Source of the DNA: Amblyomma americanum
Lineage: Eukaryota > Arthropoda > Arachnida > Ixodida > Ixodidae
NCBI RefSeq assembly: GCF_052857255.1
Contig: NC_135500.1
Span: 100,773,394 to 100,837,393 of the forward strand
Direction of reading: 5' to 3'
Length of the DNA: 64,000 bases
Positions 23,161 to 36,055 of this stretch are shown piece by piece (position 1 is the stretch's first letter; each line of letters begins with the position of its first letter). Under the pieces are notes generated by a model. The model was not told where the DNA came from, did not search any database, and saw only the letters and a list, made by a program, of their open reading frames with translations. The position numbers and the translations under genes are program-made.

Positions 23161-26100
23161 GCATTCTGGTTTAGACGCGAGCAATGATGTTCATAACAAT
23201 AAGCCCATGGGCCGCCACGCAGCGGCTGTAGTTCGCTTCACAGGCTTGACGAAACAGCATTTTGGTTTAGCCGCGAGCAATGATGTTCATATCAATAAGC
23301 GCATTGTCCACCACGCAGCAGCTGTAGTTTGCCTCACAGGCTGGACGGAAGAGCATCCTGGTTTAGACGCGAGCAATGATGTTCATAACAATAAGCACAT
23401 GGGCCGCCACGCAGCGGCTGTAGTTCGCTTCACAGGCTGGACGGAACAGCATTCTGGTTTAGCCGCGAGCAATGATGTTCATATCAATAAGCGCATTGTC
23501 CACCACGCAGCAGCAGTAGTTTGCCTCACAGGCTGGATGGAAGAGCATTCTGGTTTTGACGCGAGCAATGATGTCCATAACAATAAGCACATGGGCCGCC
23601 ACGCAGCGGCTGTAGTTCGCTTCACAGGCTGGACGGAACAGCATTCTGGTTTAGCCGCGAGCAATGATGTTCATAACAATAAGCCCATGGGCCGTCACGC
23701 AGCAGCTGTACTTTCGCTTCACAGGCTGGACGGAACAGCATTCTGGTCTAGCCGCGAGCAATGACGTTCATAACGATAAGCCCATGGGTGCTACGCAGCG
23801 GCTGTAGTTCGTTTCACAGGCTGGACGGAACAGCATTCTGGTTTAGCCACGAGCAATGATGTTCATAACAATAAGCACATGGGTGCTACGCAGCGGCATT
23901 AGTTCGCTTCACAGGCTGGACGGAACAGCATTCTGGTTTAGCCGCGAGCAATGATGTTCATAACAATAAGCCCATGGGCCGCCACGCAGCGGCTGCAGTT
24001 TCGCTTCACAGGCGGGACGGAACAGCATTCTGGTTTAGCCACGAGCAATGATGTTCATAACAATAAGCACATGGGTGCTACGCAGCAGCTGTAGTTCGCT
24101 TCACAGGCTGGACGGAACAGCATTCTGGTTTAGCCGCGAGCAATGATGTTCATAACAATAAGCACATGGGCCGCCACGCAGCGGCTGTAGTTCGCTTCAC
24201 AGGCTGGACGGAACAGCATTCTGGTTTAGCCGCGAGCAATGATGTTCATAAAAATAAGCCCATGGGCCGTCACGCAGCAGCTGCAGTTTCGCTTCACAGG
24301 GTGGACGGAACAGCATTCTGGTTTAGCCGCGAGCAATGATGTTCATAACAATAAGCACATGGGCCGCCACGCAGCGGTTGTAGTTTCGCTTCACAGGCTG
24401 GACGGAACAGCATTCTGGTTTAGCCGCGAGCAATGATGTTCATAACAATAAGCACATGGGCCGCCACGCAGCGGCTGTAGTTCGCTTCACAGGCTGGACG
24501 GAACAGCATTCTGGTTTAGCCGTGAGCAATGATGTTCATAACGATAAGCCCATGGGCCGCCACGCAGCGGCTGTAGTTTCACTTCACAGGCTGGACGGAA
24601 CAGCATTCTGGTTTAGCCGCGAGCAATGATGTTCATAACGATAAGCCCATGGGCCGCCACGCAGCGGCTGTAGTTCGCTTCACAGGCTGGACGGAACAGC
24701 ATTCTGGTTTAGCCGCGAGCAATGATGTTCATAACGATAAGCCCATGGGCCGCCACGCAGCGGCTGTAGTTTCGCTTCACATGCTGGACGGAACAGCATT
24801 CTGGTTTAGCCGCGAGCAATGATGTTCATAACAATAAGCACATGGGCCGCCACGCAGCGGCTGTAGTTCGCTTCACAGGCTGGACGGAACAGCATTCTGG
24901 TTTAGCCGCGAGCAATGATGTTCATAACGATAAGCCCATGGGCCGCCACGCAGCGGCTGTAGTTTCGCTTCACAGGCTGGAAGGAACAGCATTCTGGTTT
25001 AGCCGCGAGCAATGATGTTCATAACAATAAGCCCATGGACCGCCACGCAGCGGCTGTAGTTTCGCTTCACAGGCTGGACGGAACAGCATTCTGGTTTAGC
25101 CGCGAGCAATGATGTTCATAACAATAAGCACATGGGCCGCCACGCAGCGGCTGTAGTTTCGCTTCACAGGCTGGACGGAACAGCATTCTGGTTTAGCCGC
25201 GAGCAATGATGTTCATAACAATAAGCACATGGGCCGCCACGCAGCGGCTGTAGTTCGCTTCACAGGCTGGACGGAACAGCATTCTGGTTTAGCCGCGAGC
25301 AATGATGTTCATAACGATAAGCCCATGGGCCGCCACGCAGCGGCTGTAGTTTCGCTTCACAGGCTGGACGGAACAGCATTCTGGTTTAACCGCGAGCAAT
25401 GATGTTCATAACAATAAGCCCATGGGCCGCCACGCAGCGGCTGTAGTTTCGCTTCACAGGCTGGACGGAACAGCATTCTGGTTTAGCCGCGAGCAATGAT
25501 GTTCATAACGATAAGCCCATGGGCCGCCACGCAGCGGCTGTAGTTTCGCTTCACAGCTGGACGGAACAGCATTCTGGTTTAGCCGCGAGCAATGATGTTC
25601 ATAACAATAAGCCCATGGGCCGCTACGCAGCGGCTGTAGTTTCGCTTCACAGGCTGGACGGAACAGCATTCTGGTTTAGACGCGAGCAATGATGTTCATA
25701 ACGATAAGCACATGGGTGCTACGCAGCGGCTGTAGTTCGCTTCATAGGCTGGACGGAACAGCATTCTGGTTTAGCCGCGAGCAATGATGTTCATAACAAT
25801 AAGCCCATGGGCCGCCACGCAGCGGCTGTAGTTTGGCTTCACAGGCTGGACGGAACAACATTCTGGTTTAGCCGCGAGCAATGATGTTCATAACAATAAG
25901 CCCATGGGCCGCCACGCAGCGGCTGTAGTTCGCTTCACAGGCTGGACGGAACAGCATTCTGGTTTAGCCGCGAGCAATGATGTTCATAACAATAAGCCCA
26001 TGGGCCGCCACGCAGCGGCTGTAGTTTCGCTTCACAGGCTGGACGGAACAGCATTCTGGTTTTTCCGCGAGCAATGATGTTCATAACAATAAGCACATGG

Positions 26101-27498
26101 GCCGCCACGCAGCGGCTGTAGTTTGCCTCACAGGCTGGACGGAAGAGCATTCTGGTTTAGACGCGAGCAATGATTTCCATAACAATAGGCACATGGGCCG
26201 CCACGCAGCGGCTGTAGTTCGCTTCACAGGCTGGACGGAACAGCATTCTGGTTTAGCCGCGAGCAATGATGTTCATAACAATAAGCCCATGGGCAGCCAC
26301 GCAGCGGCTGTAGTTCGCTTCACAGGCTGGACGGAACAGCATTCTGGTTTAGCCGCGAGCAATGATGTTCATAACGATAAGCCCATGGGCCGCCACGCAG
26401 CGGCTGTAGTTTCACTTCACAGGCTGGACGGAACAGCATTCTGGTTTAGCCGCGAGCAATGATGTTCATAACGATAAGCCCTTGGGCCGCCACGCAGCGG
26501 CTGTAGTTTCGCTTCACAGGCTGGAAGGAACAGCATTCTGGTTTAGCCGCGAGCAATGATGTTCATAACAATAAGCCCATGGGCCGCCACGCAGCGGCTG
26601 TAGTTCGCTTCACAGGCTTGACGAAACAGCATTTTGGTTTAGCCGCGAGCAATGATGTTCATAACAATAAGCACATGGGCCGCCACGCAGCGGCTGTAGT
26701 TTCGCTTCACAGGCTGGACGGAACAGCATTCTGGTTTAGCCGCGTGCAATGATGTTCATAACGATAAGCCCATGGGCCGCCACGCAGCGGCTGTAGTTCG
26801 CTTCACAGGCTGGACGGAACAGCATTCTGGTTTAGCCGCGAGCAATGATGTTCATAACGATAAGCCCATGGGCCGCCACGCAGCGGCTGTAGTTTCGCTT
26901 CACAGGCTGGACGGAACAGCATTCTGGTTTAGCCGCGAGCAATGATGTTCATAACAATAAGCCCATGGGCCGCCACGCAGCGGCTGTAGTTTCGCTTCAC
27001 AGGCTGGACGGAACAGCATTCTGGTTTAGCCGCGTGCAATGACGTTCATAACAATAAGCACATGGGCCGCCACGCAGCGGCTGTAGTTTCGCTTAACAGG
27101 CTGGAGGGAACAGCATTCTGGTTTAGACGCGAGCAATGATGTTCATAACAATAAGCACATGGGCCGCCACGCAGCGGCTGTAGTTCGCTTCACAGGCTGG
27201 ACGGAACAGCATTCTGGTTTAGCCGCGAGCAATGATGTTCATAACGATAAGCCCATGGGCCGCCACGCAGCGGCTGTAGTTTCACTTCACAGGCTGGACG
27301 GAACAGCATTCTGGTTTAGCCGCGAGCAATGATGTTCATAACGATAAGCCCATGGGCCGCCACGCAGCGGCTGTAGTTCGCTTCACAGGCTGGACGGAAC
27401 AGCATTCTGGTTTAGCCGCGTGCAATGACGTTCATAACAATAAGCACATGGGCCGCCACGCAGCGGCTGTAGTTTCGCTTAACAGGCTGGAGGGAACA
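23161..27498 (+). repeat. HOR-4.4 copy 2 (4,338 bp, 45 units)
   Basis: This matches copy 1 except for a patch after GATAAGCCCTTGGG (near 26477), where about six units of copy 1 are replaced by a different, shorter set including GGCTTGACGAAACAGC. The net result is 97 bp less. Private changes shared with copy 3 are GTACTTTCGC near 23710/28048, CAGGCGGGACGG near 24010/28349 and GTTTGGCTTCAC near 25834/30172. Copies 2 and 3 are therefore each other's closest relatives. Confidence 0.9.
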
Positions 27499-30400
27499 GC
27501 ATTCTGGTTTAGACGCGAGCAATGATGTTCATAACAATAAGCCCATGGGCCGCCACGCAGCGGCTGTAGTTCGCTTCACAGGCTTGACGAAACAGCATTT
27601 TGGTTTAGCCGCGAGCAATGATGTTCATATCAATAAGCGCATTGTCCACCACGCAGCAGCTGTAGTTTGCCTCACAGGCTGGACGGAAGAGCATCCTGGT
27701 TTAGACGCGAGCAATGATGTTCATAACAATAAGCACATGGGCCGCCACGCAGCGGCTGTAGTTCGCTTCACAGGCTGGACGGAACAGCATTCTGGTTTAG
27801 CCGCGAGCAATGATGTTCATATCAATAAGCGCATTGTCCACCACGCAGCAGCAGTAGTTTGCCTCACAGGCTGGATGGAAGAGCATTCTGGTTTTGACGC
27901 GAGCAATGATGTCCATAACAATAAGCACATGGGCCGCCACGCAGCGGCTGTAGTTCGCTTCACAGGCTGGACGGAACAGCATTCTGGTTTAGCCGCGAGC
28001 AATGATGTTCATAACAATAAGCCCATGGGCCGTCACGCAGCAGCTGTACTTTCGCTTCACAGGCTGGACGGAACAGCATTCTGGTCTAGCCGCGAGCAAT
28101 GACGTTCATAACGATAAGCCCATGGGTGCTACGCAGCGGCTGTAGTTCGTTTCACAGGCTGGACGGAACAGCATTCTGGTTTAGCCACGAGCAATGATGT
28201 TCATAACAATAAGCACATGGGTGCTACGCAGCGGCATTAGTTCGCTTCACAGGCTGGACGGAACAGCATTCTGGTTTAGCCGCGAGCAATGATGTTCATA
28301 ACAATAAGCCCATGGGCCGCCACGCAGCGGCTGCAGTTTCGCTTCACAGGCGGGACGGAACAGCATTCTGGTTTAGCCACGAGCAATGATGTTCATAACA
28401 ATAAGCACATGGGTGCTACGCAGCAGCTGTAGTTCGCTTCACAGGCTGGACGGAACAGCATTCTGGTTTAGCCGCGAGCAATGATGTTCATAACAATAAG
28501 CACATGGGCCGCCACGCAGCGGCTGTAGTTCGCTTCACAGGCTGGACGGAACAGCATTCTGGTTTAGCCGCGAGCAATGATGTTCATAAAAATAAGCCCA
28601 TGGGCCGTCACGCAGCAGCTGCAGTTTCGCTTCACAGGGTGGACGGAACAGCATTCTGGTTTAGCCGCGAGCAATGATGTTCATAACAATAAGCACATGG
28701 GCCGCCACGCAGCGGTTGTAGTTTCGCTTCACAGGCTGGACGGAACAGCATTCTGGTTTAGCCGCGAGCAATGATGTTCATAACAATAAGCACATGGGCC
28801 GCCACGCAGCGGCTGTAGTTCGCTTCACAGGCTGGACGGAACAGCATTCTGGTTTAGCCGTGAGCAATGATGTTCATAACGATAAGCCCATGGGCCGCCA
28901 CGCAGCGGCTGTAGTTTCACTTCACAGGCTGGACGGAACAGCATTCTGGTTTAGCCGCGAGCAATGATGTTCATAACGATAAGCCCATGGGCCGCCACGC
29001 AGCGGCTGTAGTTCGCTTCACAGGCTGGACGGAACAGCATTCTGGTTTAGCCGCGAGCAATGATGTTCATAACGATAAGCCCATGGGCCGCCACGCAGCG
29101 GCTGTAGTTTCGCTTCACATGCTGGACGGAACAGCATTCTGGTTTAGCCGCGAGCAATGATGTTCATAACAATAAGCACATGGGCCGCCACGCAGCGGCT
29201 GTAGTTCGCTTCACAGGCTGGACGGAACAGCATTCTGGTTTAGCCGCGAGCAATGATGTTCATAACGATAAGCCCATGGGCCGCCACGCAGCGGCTGTAG
29301 TTTCGCTTCACAGGCTGGAAGGAACAGCATTCTGGTTTAGCCGCGAGCAATGATGTTCATAACAATAAGCCCATGGACCGCCACGCAGCGGCTGTAGTTT
29401 CGCTTCACAGGCTGGACGGAACAGCATTCTGGTTTAGCCGCGAGCAATGATGTTCATAACAATAAGCACATGGGCCGCCACGCAGCGGCTGTAGTTTCGC
29501 TTCACAGGCTGGACGGAACAGCATTCTGGTTTAGCCGCGAGCAATGATGTTCATAACAATAAGCACATGGGCCGCCACGCAGCGGCTGTAGTTCGCTTCA
29601 CAGGCTGGACGGAACAGCATTCTGGTTTAGCCGCGAGCAATGATGTTCATAACGATAAGCCCATGGGCCGCCACGCAGCGGCTGTAGTTTCGCTTCACAG
29701 GCTGGACGGAACAGCATTCTGGTTTAGCCGCGAGCAATGATGTTCATAACAATAAGCCCATGGGCCGCCACGCAGCGGCTGTAGTTTCGCTTCACAGGCT
29801 GGACGGAACAGCATTCTGGTTTAGCCGCGAGCAATGATGTTCATAACGATAAGCCCATGGGCCGCCACGCAGCGGCTGTAATTTCGCTTCACAGCTGGAC
29901 GGAACAGCATTCTGGTTTAGCCGCGAGCAATGATGTTCATAACAATAAGCCCATGGGCCGCTACGCAGCGGCTGTAGTTTCGCTTCACAGGCTGGACGGA
30001 ACAGCATTCTGGTTTAGACGCGAGCAATGATGTTCATAACGATAAGCACATGGGTGCTACGCAGCGGCTGTAGTTCGCTTCATAGGCTGGACGGAACAGC
30101 ATTCTGGTTTAGCCGCGAGCAATGATGTTCATAACAATAAGCCCATGGGCCGCCACGCAGCGGCTGTAGTTTGGCTTCACAGGCTGGACGGAACAACATT
30201 CTGGTTTAGCCGCGAGCAATGATGTTCATAACAATAAGCCCATGGGCCGCCACGCAGCGGCTGTAGTTCGCTTCACAGGCTGGACGGAACAGCATTCTGG
30301 TTTAGCCGCGAGCAATGATGTTCATAACAATAAGCCCATGGGCCGCCACGCAGCGGCTGTAGTTTCGCTTCACAGGCTGGACGGAACAGCATTCTGGTTT

Positions 30401-30995
30401 TTCCGCGAGCAATGATGTTCATAACAATAAGCACATGGGCCGCCACGCAGCGGCTGTAGTTTGCCTCACAGGCTGGACGGAAGAGCATTCTGGTTTAGAC
30501 GCGAGCAATGATTTCCATAACAATAGGCACATGGGCCGCCACGCAGCGGCTGTAGTTCGCTTCACAGGCTGGACGGAACAGCATTCTGGTTTAGCCGCGA
30601 GCAATGATGTTCATAACAATAAGCCCATGGGCAGCCACGCAGCGGCTGTAGTTCGCTTCACAGGCTGGACGGAACAGCATTCTGGTTTAGCCGCGAGCAA
30701 TGATGTTCATAACGATAAGCCCATGGGCCGCCACGCAGCGGCTGTAGTTTCACTTCACAGGCTGGACGGAACAGCATTCTGGTTTAGCCGCGAGCAATGA
30801 TGTTCATAACGATAAGCCCTTGGGCCGCCACGCAGCGGCTGTAGTTTCGCTTCACAGGCTGGAAGGAACAGCATTCTGGTTTAGCCGCGAGCAATGATGT
30901 TCATAACAATAAGCCCATGGGCCGCCACGCAGCGGCTGTAGTTCGCTTCACAGGCTTGACGAAACAGCATTTTGGTTTAGCCGCGAGCAATGATG
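27499..30995 (+). repeat. HOR-4.4 copy 3 (truncated at right)
   Basis: This follows copy 2 at offset 4,338 with almost no differences seen, one being GCTGTAATTTCGC near 29881. Identity ends near 30995, where copy 2 reads CATAACAATAAGCAC and this copy reads CATATCAATAAGCGC and then returns to mixed 96/97-bp units. About 3.5 kb of the 4.34-kb unit is present. Confidence 0.88.
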
Positions 30996-31140
30996 TTCAT
31001 ATCAATAAGCGCATTGTCCACCACGCAGCAGCTGTAGTTTGCCTCACAGGCTGGACGGAACAGCATTCTGGTTTAGCCGCGAGCAATGATGTTCATAACG
31101 ATAAGCCCATGGGCCGCCACGCAGCGGCTGTAGTTTCACT

Positions 31141-34100
31141 TCACAGGCTGGACGGAACAGCATTCTGGTTTAGCCGCGAGCAATGATGTTCATAACGATA
31201 AGCCCATGGGCCGCCACGCAGCGGCTGTAGTTCGCTTCACAGGCTGGACGGAACAGCATTCTGGTTTAGCGTAGAGCTATGATGTTCATAACGATAAGCC
31301 CATGGGCCGCCACGCAGCGGCTGTTTTTCGCTTCACAGGCTGGACGGAACAGCATTCTGGTTTAGCCGCGAGCAATGATGTTCATAACAATAAGCCCATG
31401 GGCCGCCACGCAGCGGCTGTAGTTTCGCTTCACAGGCTGGACGGAACAGCATTCTGGTTTAGCCGCGTGCAATGATGTTCATAACAATAAGCACATGGGC
31501 CGCCACGCAGCGGCTGTAGTTTCGCTTCATAGGCTGGACGGAACAGCATTCTGGTTTAGCCGCGTGCAATGATGTTCATAACGATAAGCCCATGGGCCGC
31601 CACGCAGCGGCTGTAGTTTCGCTTCACAGGCTGGACGGAACAGCATTCTGGTTTAGCCGCGAGCAATGATGTTCATAACAATAAGCACATGGGCCGCCAC
31701 GCAGCGGCTGTAGTTCGCTTCACAGGCTGGACGGAACAGCATTCTGGTTTAGCCGCGAGCAATGATGTTCATAACGATAAGCCCATGGGCCGCCACGCAG
31801 CGGCTGTAGTTTCGCTTCACAGGCTGGACGGAACAGCATTCTGGTTTAGCCGCGAGCAATGATGTTCATAACAATAAGCCCATGGGCCGCCACGCAGCGG
31901 CTGTAGTTTCGCTTCACAGGCTGGACGGAACAGCATTCTGGTTTAGCCGCGAGCAATGATGTTCATAACAATAAGCACATGGGCCGCCACGCAGCGGCTG
32001 TAGTTTCGCTTCACAGGCTGGACTGAACAGCATTCTGGTTTAGCCGCGAGCAATGATGTTCATAACAATAAGCACATGGGCCGCCACGCAGCGGCTGTAG
32101 TTCGCTTCACAGGCTGGACGGAACAGCATTCTGGTTTAGCCGCGAGCAATGATGTTCATAACGATAACCCCAGGGGCCGCCACGCAGCGGCTGTAGTTTC
32201 GCTTCACAGGCTGGACGGAACAGCATTCCGGTTTAGCCGCGAGCAATGATGTTCATAACAATAAGCCCATGGGCCGCCACGCAGCGGCTGTAGTTTCGCT
32301 TCACAGGCTGGACGGAACAGCATTCTGGTTTAGCCGCGAGCAATGATGTTCATAACGATAAGCCCATGGGCCGCCACGCAGCGGCTGTAGTTTCGCTTCA
32401 CAGCTGGACGGAACAGCATTCTGGTTTAGCCGCGAGCAATGATGTTCATAACAATAAGCCCATGGGCCGCTACGCAGCGGCTGTAGTTTCGCTTCACAGG
32501 CTGGACGGAACAGCATTCTGATTTAGACGCGAGCAATGATGTTCATAACAATAAGCACATGGGCCGCCACGCAGCGGCTGTAGTTCGCTTCACAGGCTGG
32601 ACGGAACAGCATTCTGGTTTAGCCGCGAGCAATGATGTTCATAACGATAAGCCCATGGGCCGCCACGCAGCGGCTGTAGTTTCACTTCACAGGCTGGACG
32701 GAACAGCATTCTGGTTTAGCCGCGAGCAATGATGTTCATAACGATAAGCCCATGGGCCGCCACGCAGCGGCTGTAGTTCGCTTCACAGGCTGGACGGAAC
32801 AGCATTCTGGTTTAGCCGCGAGCAATGATGTTCATAACGATAAGCCCATGGGCCGCCACGCAGCGGCTGTAGTTTCGCTTCACAGGCTGGACGGAACAGC
32901 ATTCTGGTTTAGCCGCGAGCAATGATGTTCATAACAATAAGCCCACGGGCCGCCACGCAGCGGCTGTAGTTTCGCTTCACAGGCTGGACGGAACAGCATT
33001 CTGGTTTAGCCGAGTGCAATGATGTTCATAACAATAAGCACATGGGCCGCCACGCAGCGGCTGTAGTTTCGCTTCACAGGCTGGACGGAACAGCATTCTG
33101 GTTTAGCCGCGTGCAATGATGTTCATAACGATAAGCCCATGGGCCGCCACGCAGCGGCTGTAGTTCGCTTCACAGGCTGGACGGAACAGCATTCTGGTTT
33201 AGCCGCGAGCAATGATGTTCATAACGATAAGCCCATGGGCCGCCACGCAGCGGCTGTAGTTTCGCTTCACAGGCTGGACGGAACAGTATTCTGGTTTAGC
33301 CGCGAGCAATGATGTTCATAACAATAAGCCCATGGGCCGCCACGCAGCGGCTGTAGTTTCGCTTCACAGGCTGGACGGAACAGCATTCTGGTTTAGCCAC
33401 GTGCAATGATGTTCATAACAATAAGCACATGGGCCGCCACGCAGCGGCTGTAGTTTCGCTTAACAGGCTGGAGGGAACAGCATTCTGGTTTAGACGCGAG
33501 CAATGATGTTCATAACAATAAGCACATGGGCCGCCACGCAGCGGCTGTAGTTCGCTTCACAGGCTGGACGGAACAGCATTCTGGTTTAGCCGCGAGCAAT
33601 GATGTTCATAACGATAAGCCCATGGGCCGCCACGCAGCGGCTGTAGTTTCACTTCACAGGCTGGACGGAACAGCATTCTGGTTTAGCCGCGAGCAATGAT
33701 GTTCATAACAATAAGCCCATGGGCCGCCACGCAGCGGCTGTAGTTTTGCTTCACAGGCTGGACGGAACAGCATTCTGGTTTAGCCGCGAGCAATGATGTT
33801 CATAACGATAAGCACATGGGTGCTACGCAGCGGCTGTAGTTCGCTTCACAGGCTGGACGGAACAGCATTCTGGTTTATCCGCGAGCAATGATGTTCATAA
33901 CAATAAGCCCACGGGCCGCCACGCAGCGGCTGTAGTTCGCTTCACAGGCTGTACGAAACAGCATCCTGGTTTATCTTCGAGCAATGATGTTCATAACAAT
34001 AAGCGCATTGGCCGCCACGCAGCGGCTGTAGTTCGCTTCACAGGCTGTACGAAACAGCATTCTGGTTTTTCCGCGAGCAATGATGTTCATAACAATAAGC

Positions 34101-35240
34101 ACATGAGCCGCCACGCAGCGGCTGTAGTTCGCTTCACAGGCTGGACGGAACAGCATTCTGGTTTAGCAGCGAGCAATGATGTTCATAACAATACCCGCAT
34201 GGGCCGCCACGCAGCGGCTGTAGTTTGCTTCGCAGGCTGGACGAAACAGCATTTTGGTTTAGCCGCTAGCAATGATGTTCATATCAATAAGCGCATTGTC
34301 CACCACGCAGCAGCTGTAGTTTGCCTCACAGGCTGGACGGAAGAGCATTCTGGTTTAGCCGCGAGCAATGATGTCCATAACAATAAGCACATGGGCCGCC
34401 ACGCAGCGGCTGTAGTTCGCTTCACAGGCTGGACGGAACAGCATTCTGGTTTAGCCGCGAGCAATGATGTTCATAACAATAAGCCCATGGGCCGTCACGT
34501 AGCAGATGTAGTTTCGCTTCACAGGCTGGACGGAACAGCATTCTGGTCTAGCCGCGAGCAATGACGTTCATAACGATAAGCACATGGGTGCTACGCAGCG
34601 GCTGTAGTTCGTTTCACAGGCTGGACGGAACAGCATTCTGGTTTAGCCACGAGCAATGATGTTCATAACAATAAGCACATGGGTGCTACGCAGCGGCTGT
34701 AGTTCGCTTCACAGGCTGGACGGAACAGCATTCTGGTTTAGCCGCGAGCATTGATGTTCATAACAATAAGCACATGGGTGCTACGCAGCGGCTGTAGTTC
34801 GCTTCACCGGCTGGACGGAACAGCATTCTGGTTTAGCCGCGAGCAATGATGTTCATAACAATAAGCCCATGGGCCGCCACGCAGCGGCTGTAGTTCGCTT
34901 CACAGGCTGGACGGAACAGCATTCTGGTTTAGCCGCGAGCAATGATGTTCATAACGATAAGCTCATGGGCCGCCACGCAGCGGCTGTAGTTTCACTTCAC
35001 AGGCTGGACGGAACACCATTCTGGTTTAGCCGCGAGCACTGATGTTCATAACAATAAGCCCATGGGCCGTCACGCAGCAGCTGCAGTTTCGCTTCACAGG
35101 ATGGACGGAACAGCATTCTGGTCTAGCCGCGAGCAATGACGTTCATAACGATAAGCACATTAGTGCTACGCAGCGGCTGTAGTTCGTTTCACAGGCTGGA
35201 CGGAACAGCATTCTGGTTAAGCCGCGAGCAATGATGTTCA
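31141..35240 (+). repeat. Segment D1 (matches 42603-46605)
   Basis: About 4.1 kb that reappears 11,462 bp downstream. Shared private variants include AGCGTAGAGCTATG, the GCTGTTTTTCGC contraction (near 31320), GATAACCCCAGGGG near 32165, AGCATTCCGG near 32225, CTGATTTAGACGCG near 32518 and the GCCGCCAC unit starting ATGAGC at 34103. The offset falls to 11,461 at a one-base loss and then to 11,365 at a 96-bp loss in the other copy. Confidence 0.88.
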
Positions 35241-36055
35241 TATCAATAAGCGCATTGTCCACCACGCAGCAGCTGTAGTTTGCCTCACAGGCTGGACGGA
35301 AGAGCATCCTGGTTTAGACGCGAGCAATGATGTTCATAACAATAAGCACATGGGCCGCCACGCAGCGGCTGTAGTTCGCTTCACAGGCTGGACGGAACAG
35401 CATTCTGGTTTAGCCGCGAGCAATGATGTTCATATCAATAAGCGCATTGTCCACCACGCAGCAGCAGTAGTTTGCCTCACAGGCTGGATGGAAGAGCATT
35501 CTGGTTTTGACGCGAGCAATGATGTCCATAACAATAAGCACATGGGCCGCCACGCAGCGGCTGTAGTTCGCTTCACAGGCTGGACGGAACAGCATTCTGG
35601 TTTAGCCGCGAGCAATGATGTTCATAACAATAAGCCCATGGGCCGTCACGCAGCAGCTGTAGTTTCGCTTCACAGGCTGGACGGAACAGCATTCTGGTCT
35701 AGCCGCGAGCAATGACGTTCATAACGATAAGCCCATGGGTGCTACGCAGCGGCTGTAGTTCGTTTCACAGGCTGGACGGAACAGCATTCTGGTTTAGCCA
35801 CGAGCAATGATGTTCATAACAATAAGCACATGGGTGCTACGCAGCGGCATTAGTTCGCTTCACAGGCTGGACGGAACAGCATTCTGGTTTAGCCGCGAGC
35901 AATGATGTTCATAACAATAAGCCCATGGGCCGCCACGCAGCGGCTGCAGTTTCGCTTCACAGGCTGGACGGAACAGCATTCTGGTTTAGCCACGAGCAAT
36001 GATGTTCATAACAATAAGCACAAGGGTGCTACGCAGCAGCTGTAGTTCGCTTCAC
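33755..36055 (+). repeat. HOR-2301 copy 1 (24 units)
   Basis: The first of two adjacent 2,301-bp units. It contains the AAGCCCACGGGCC, TTTATCTTCGAGC, ATGAGCCGCC, AATACCCGCATGGG and GTCACGTAGCAGATG landmarks, then a ladder ending in GTCACGCAGCAGCTG. I saw only isolated differences between the copies, for example GCCGCTAGC near 34263 here against GCCGCGAGC. The average unit length is just under 96 because several 95-bp units are included. Confidence 0.92.
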
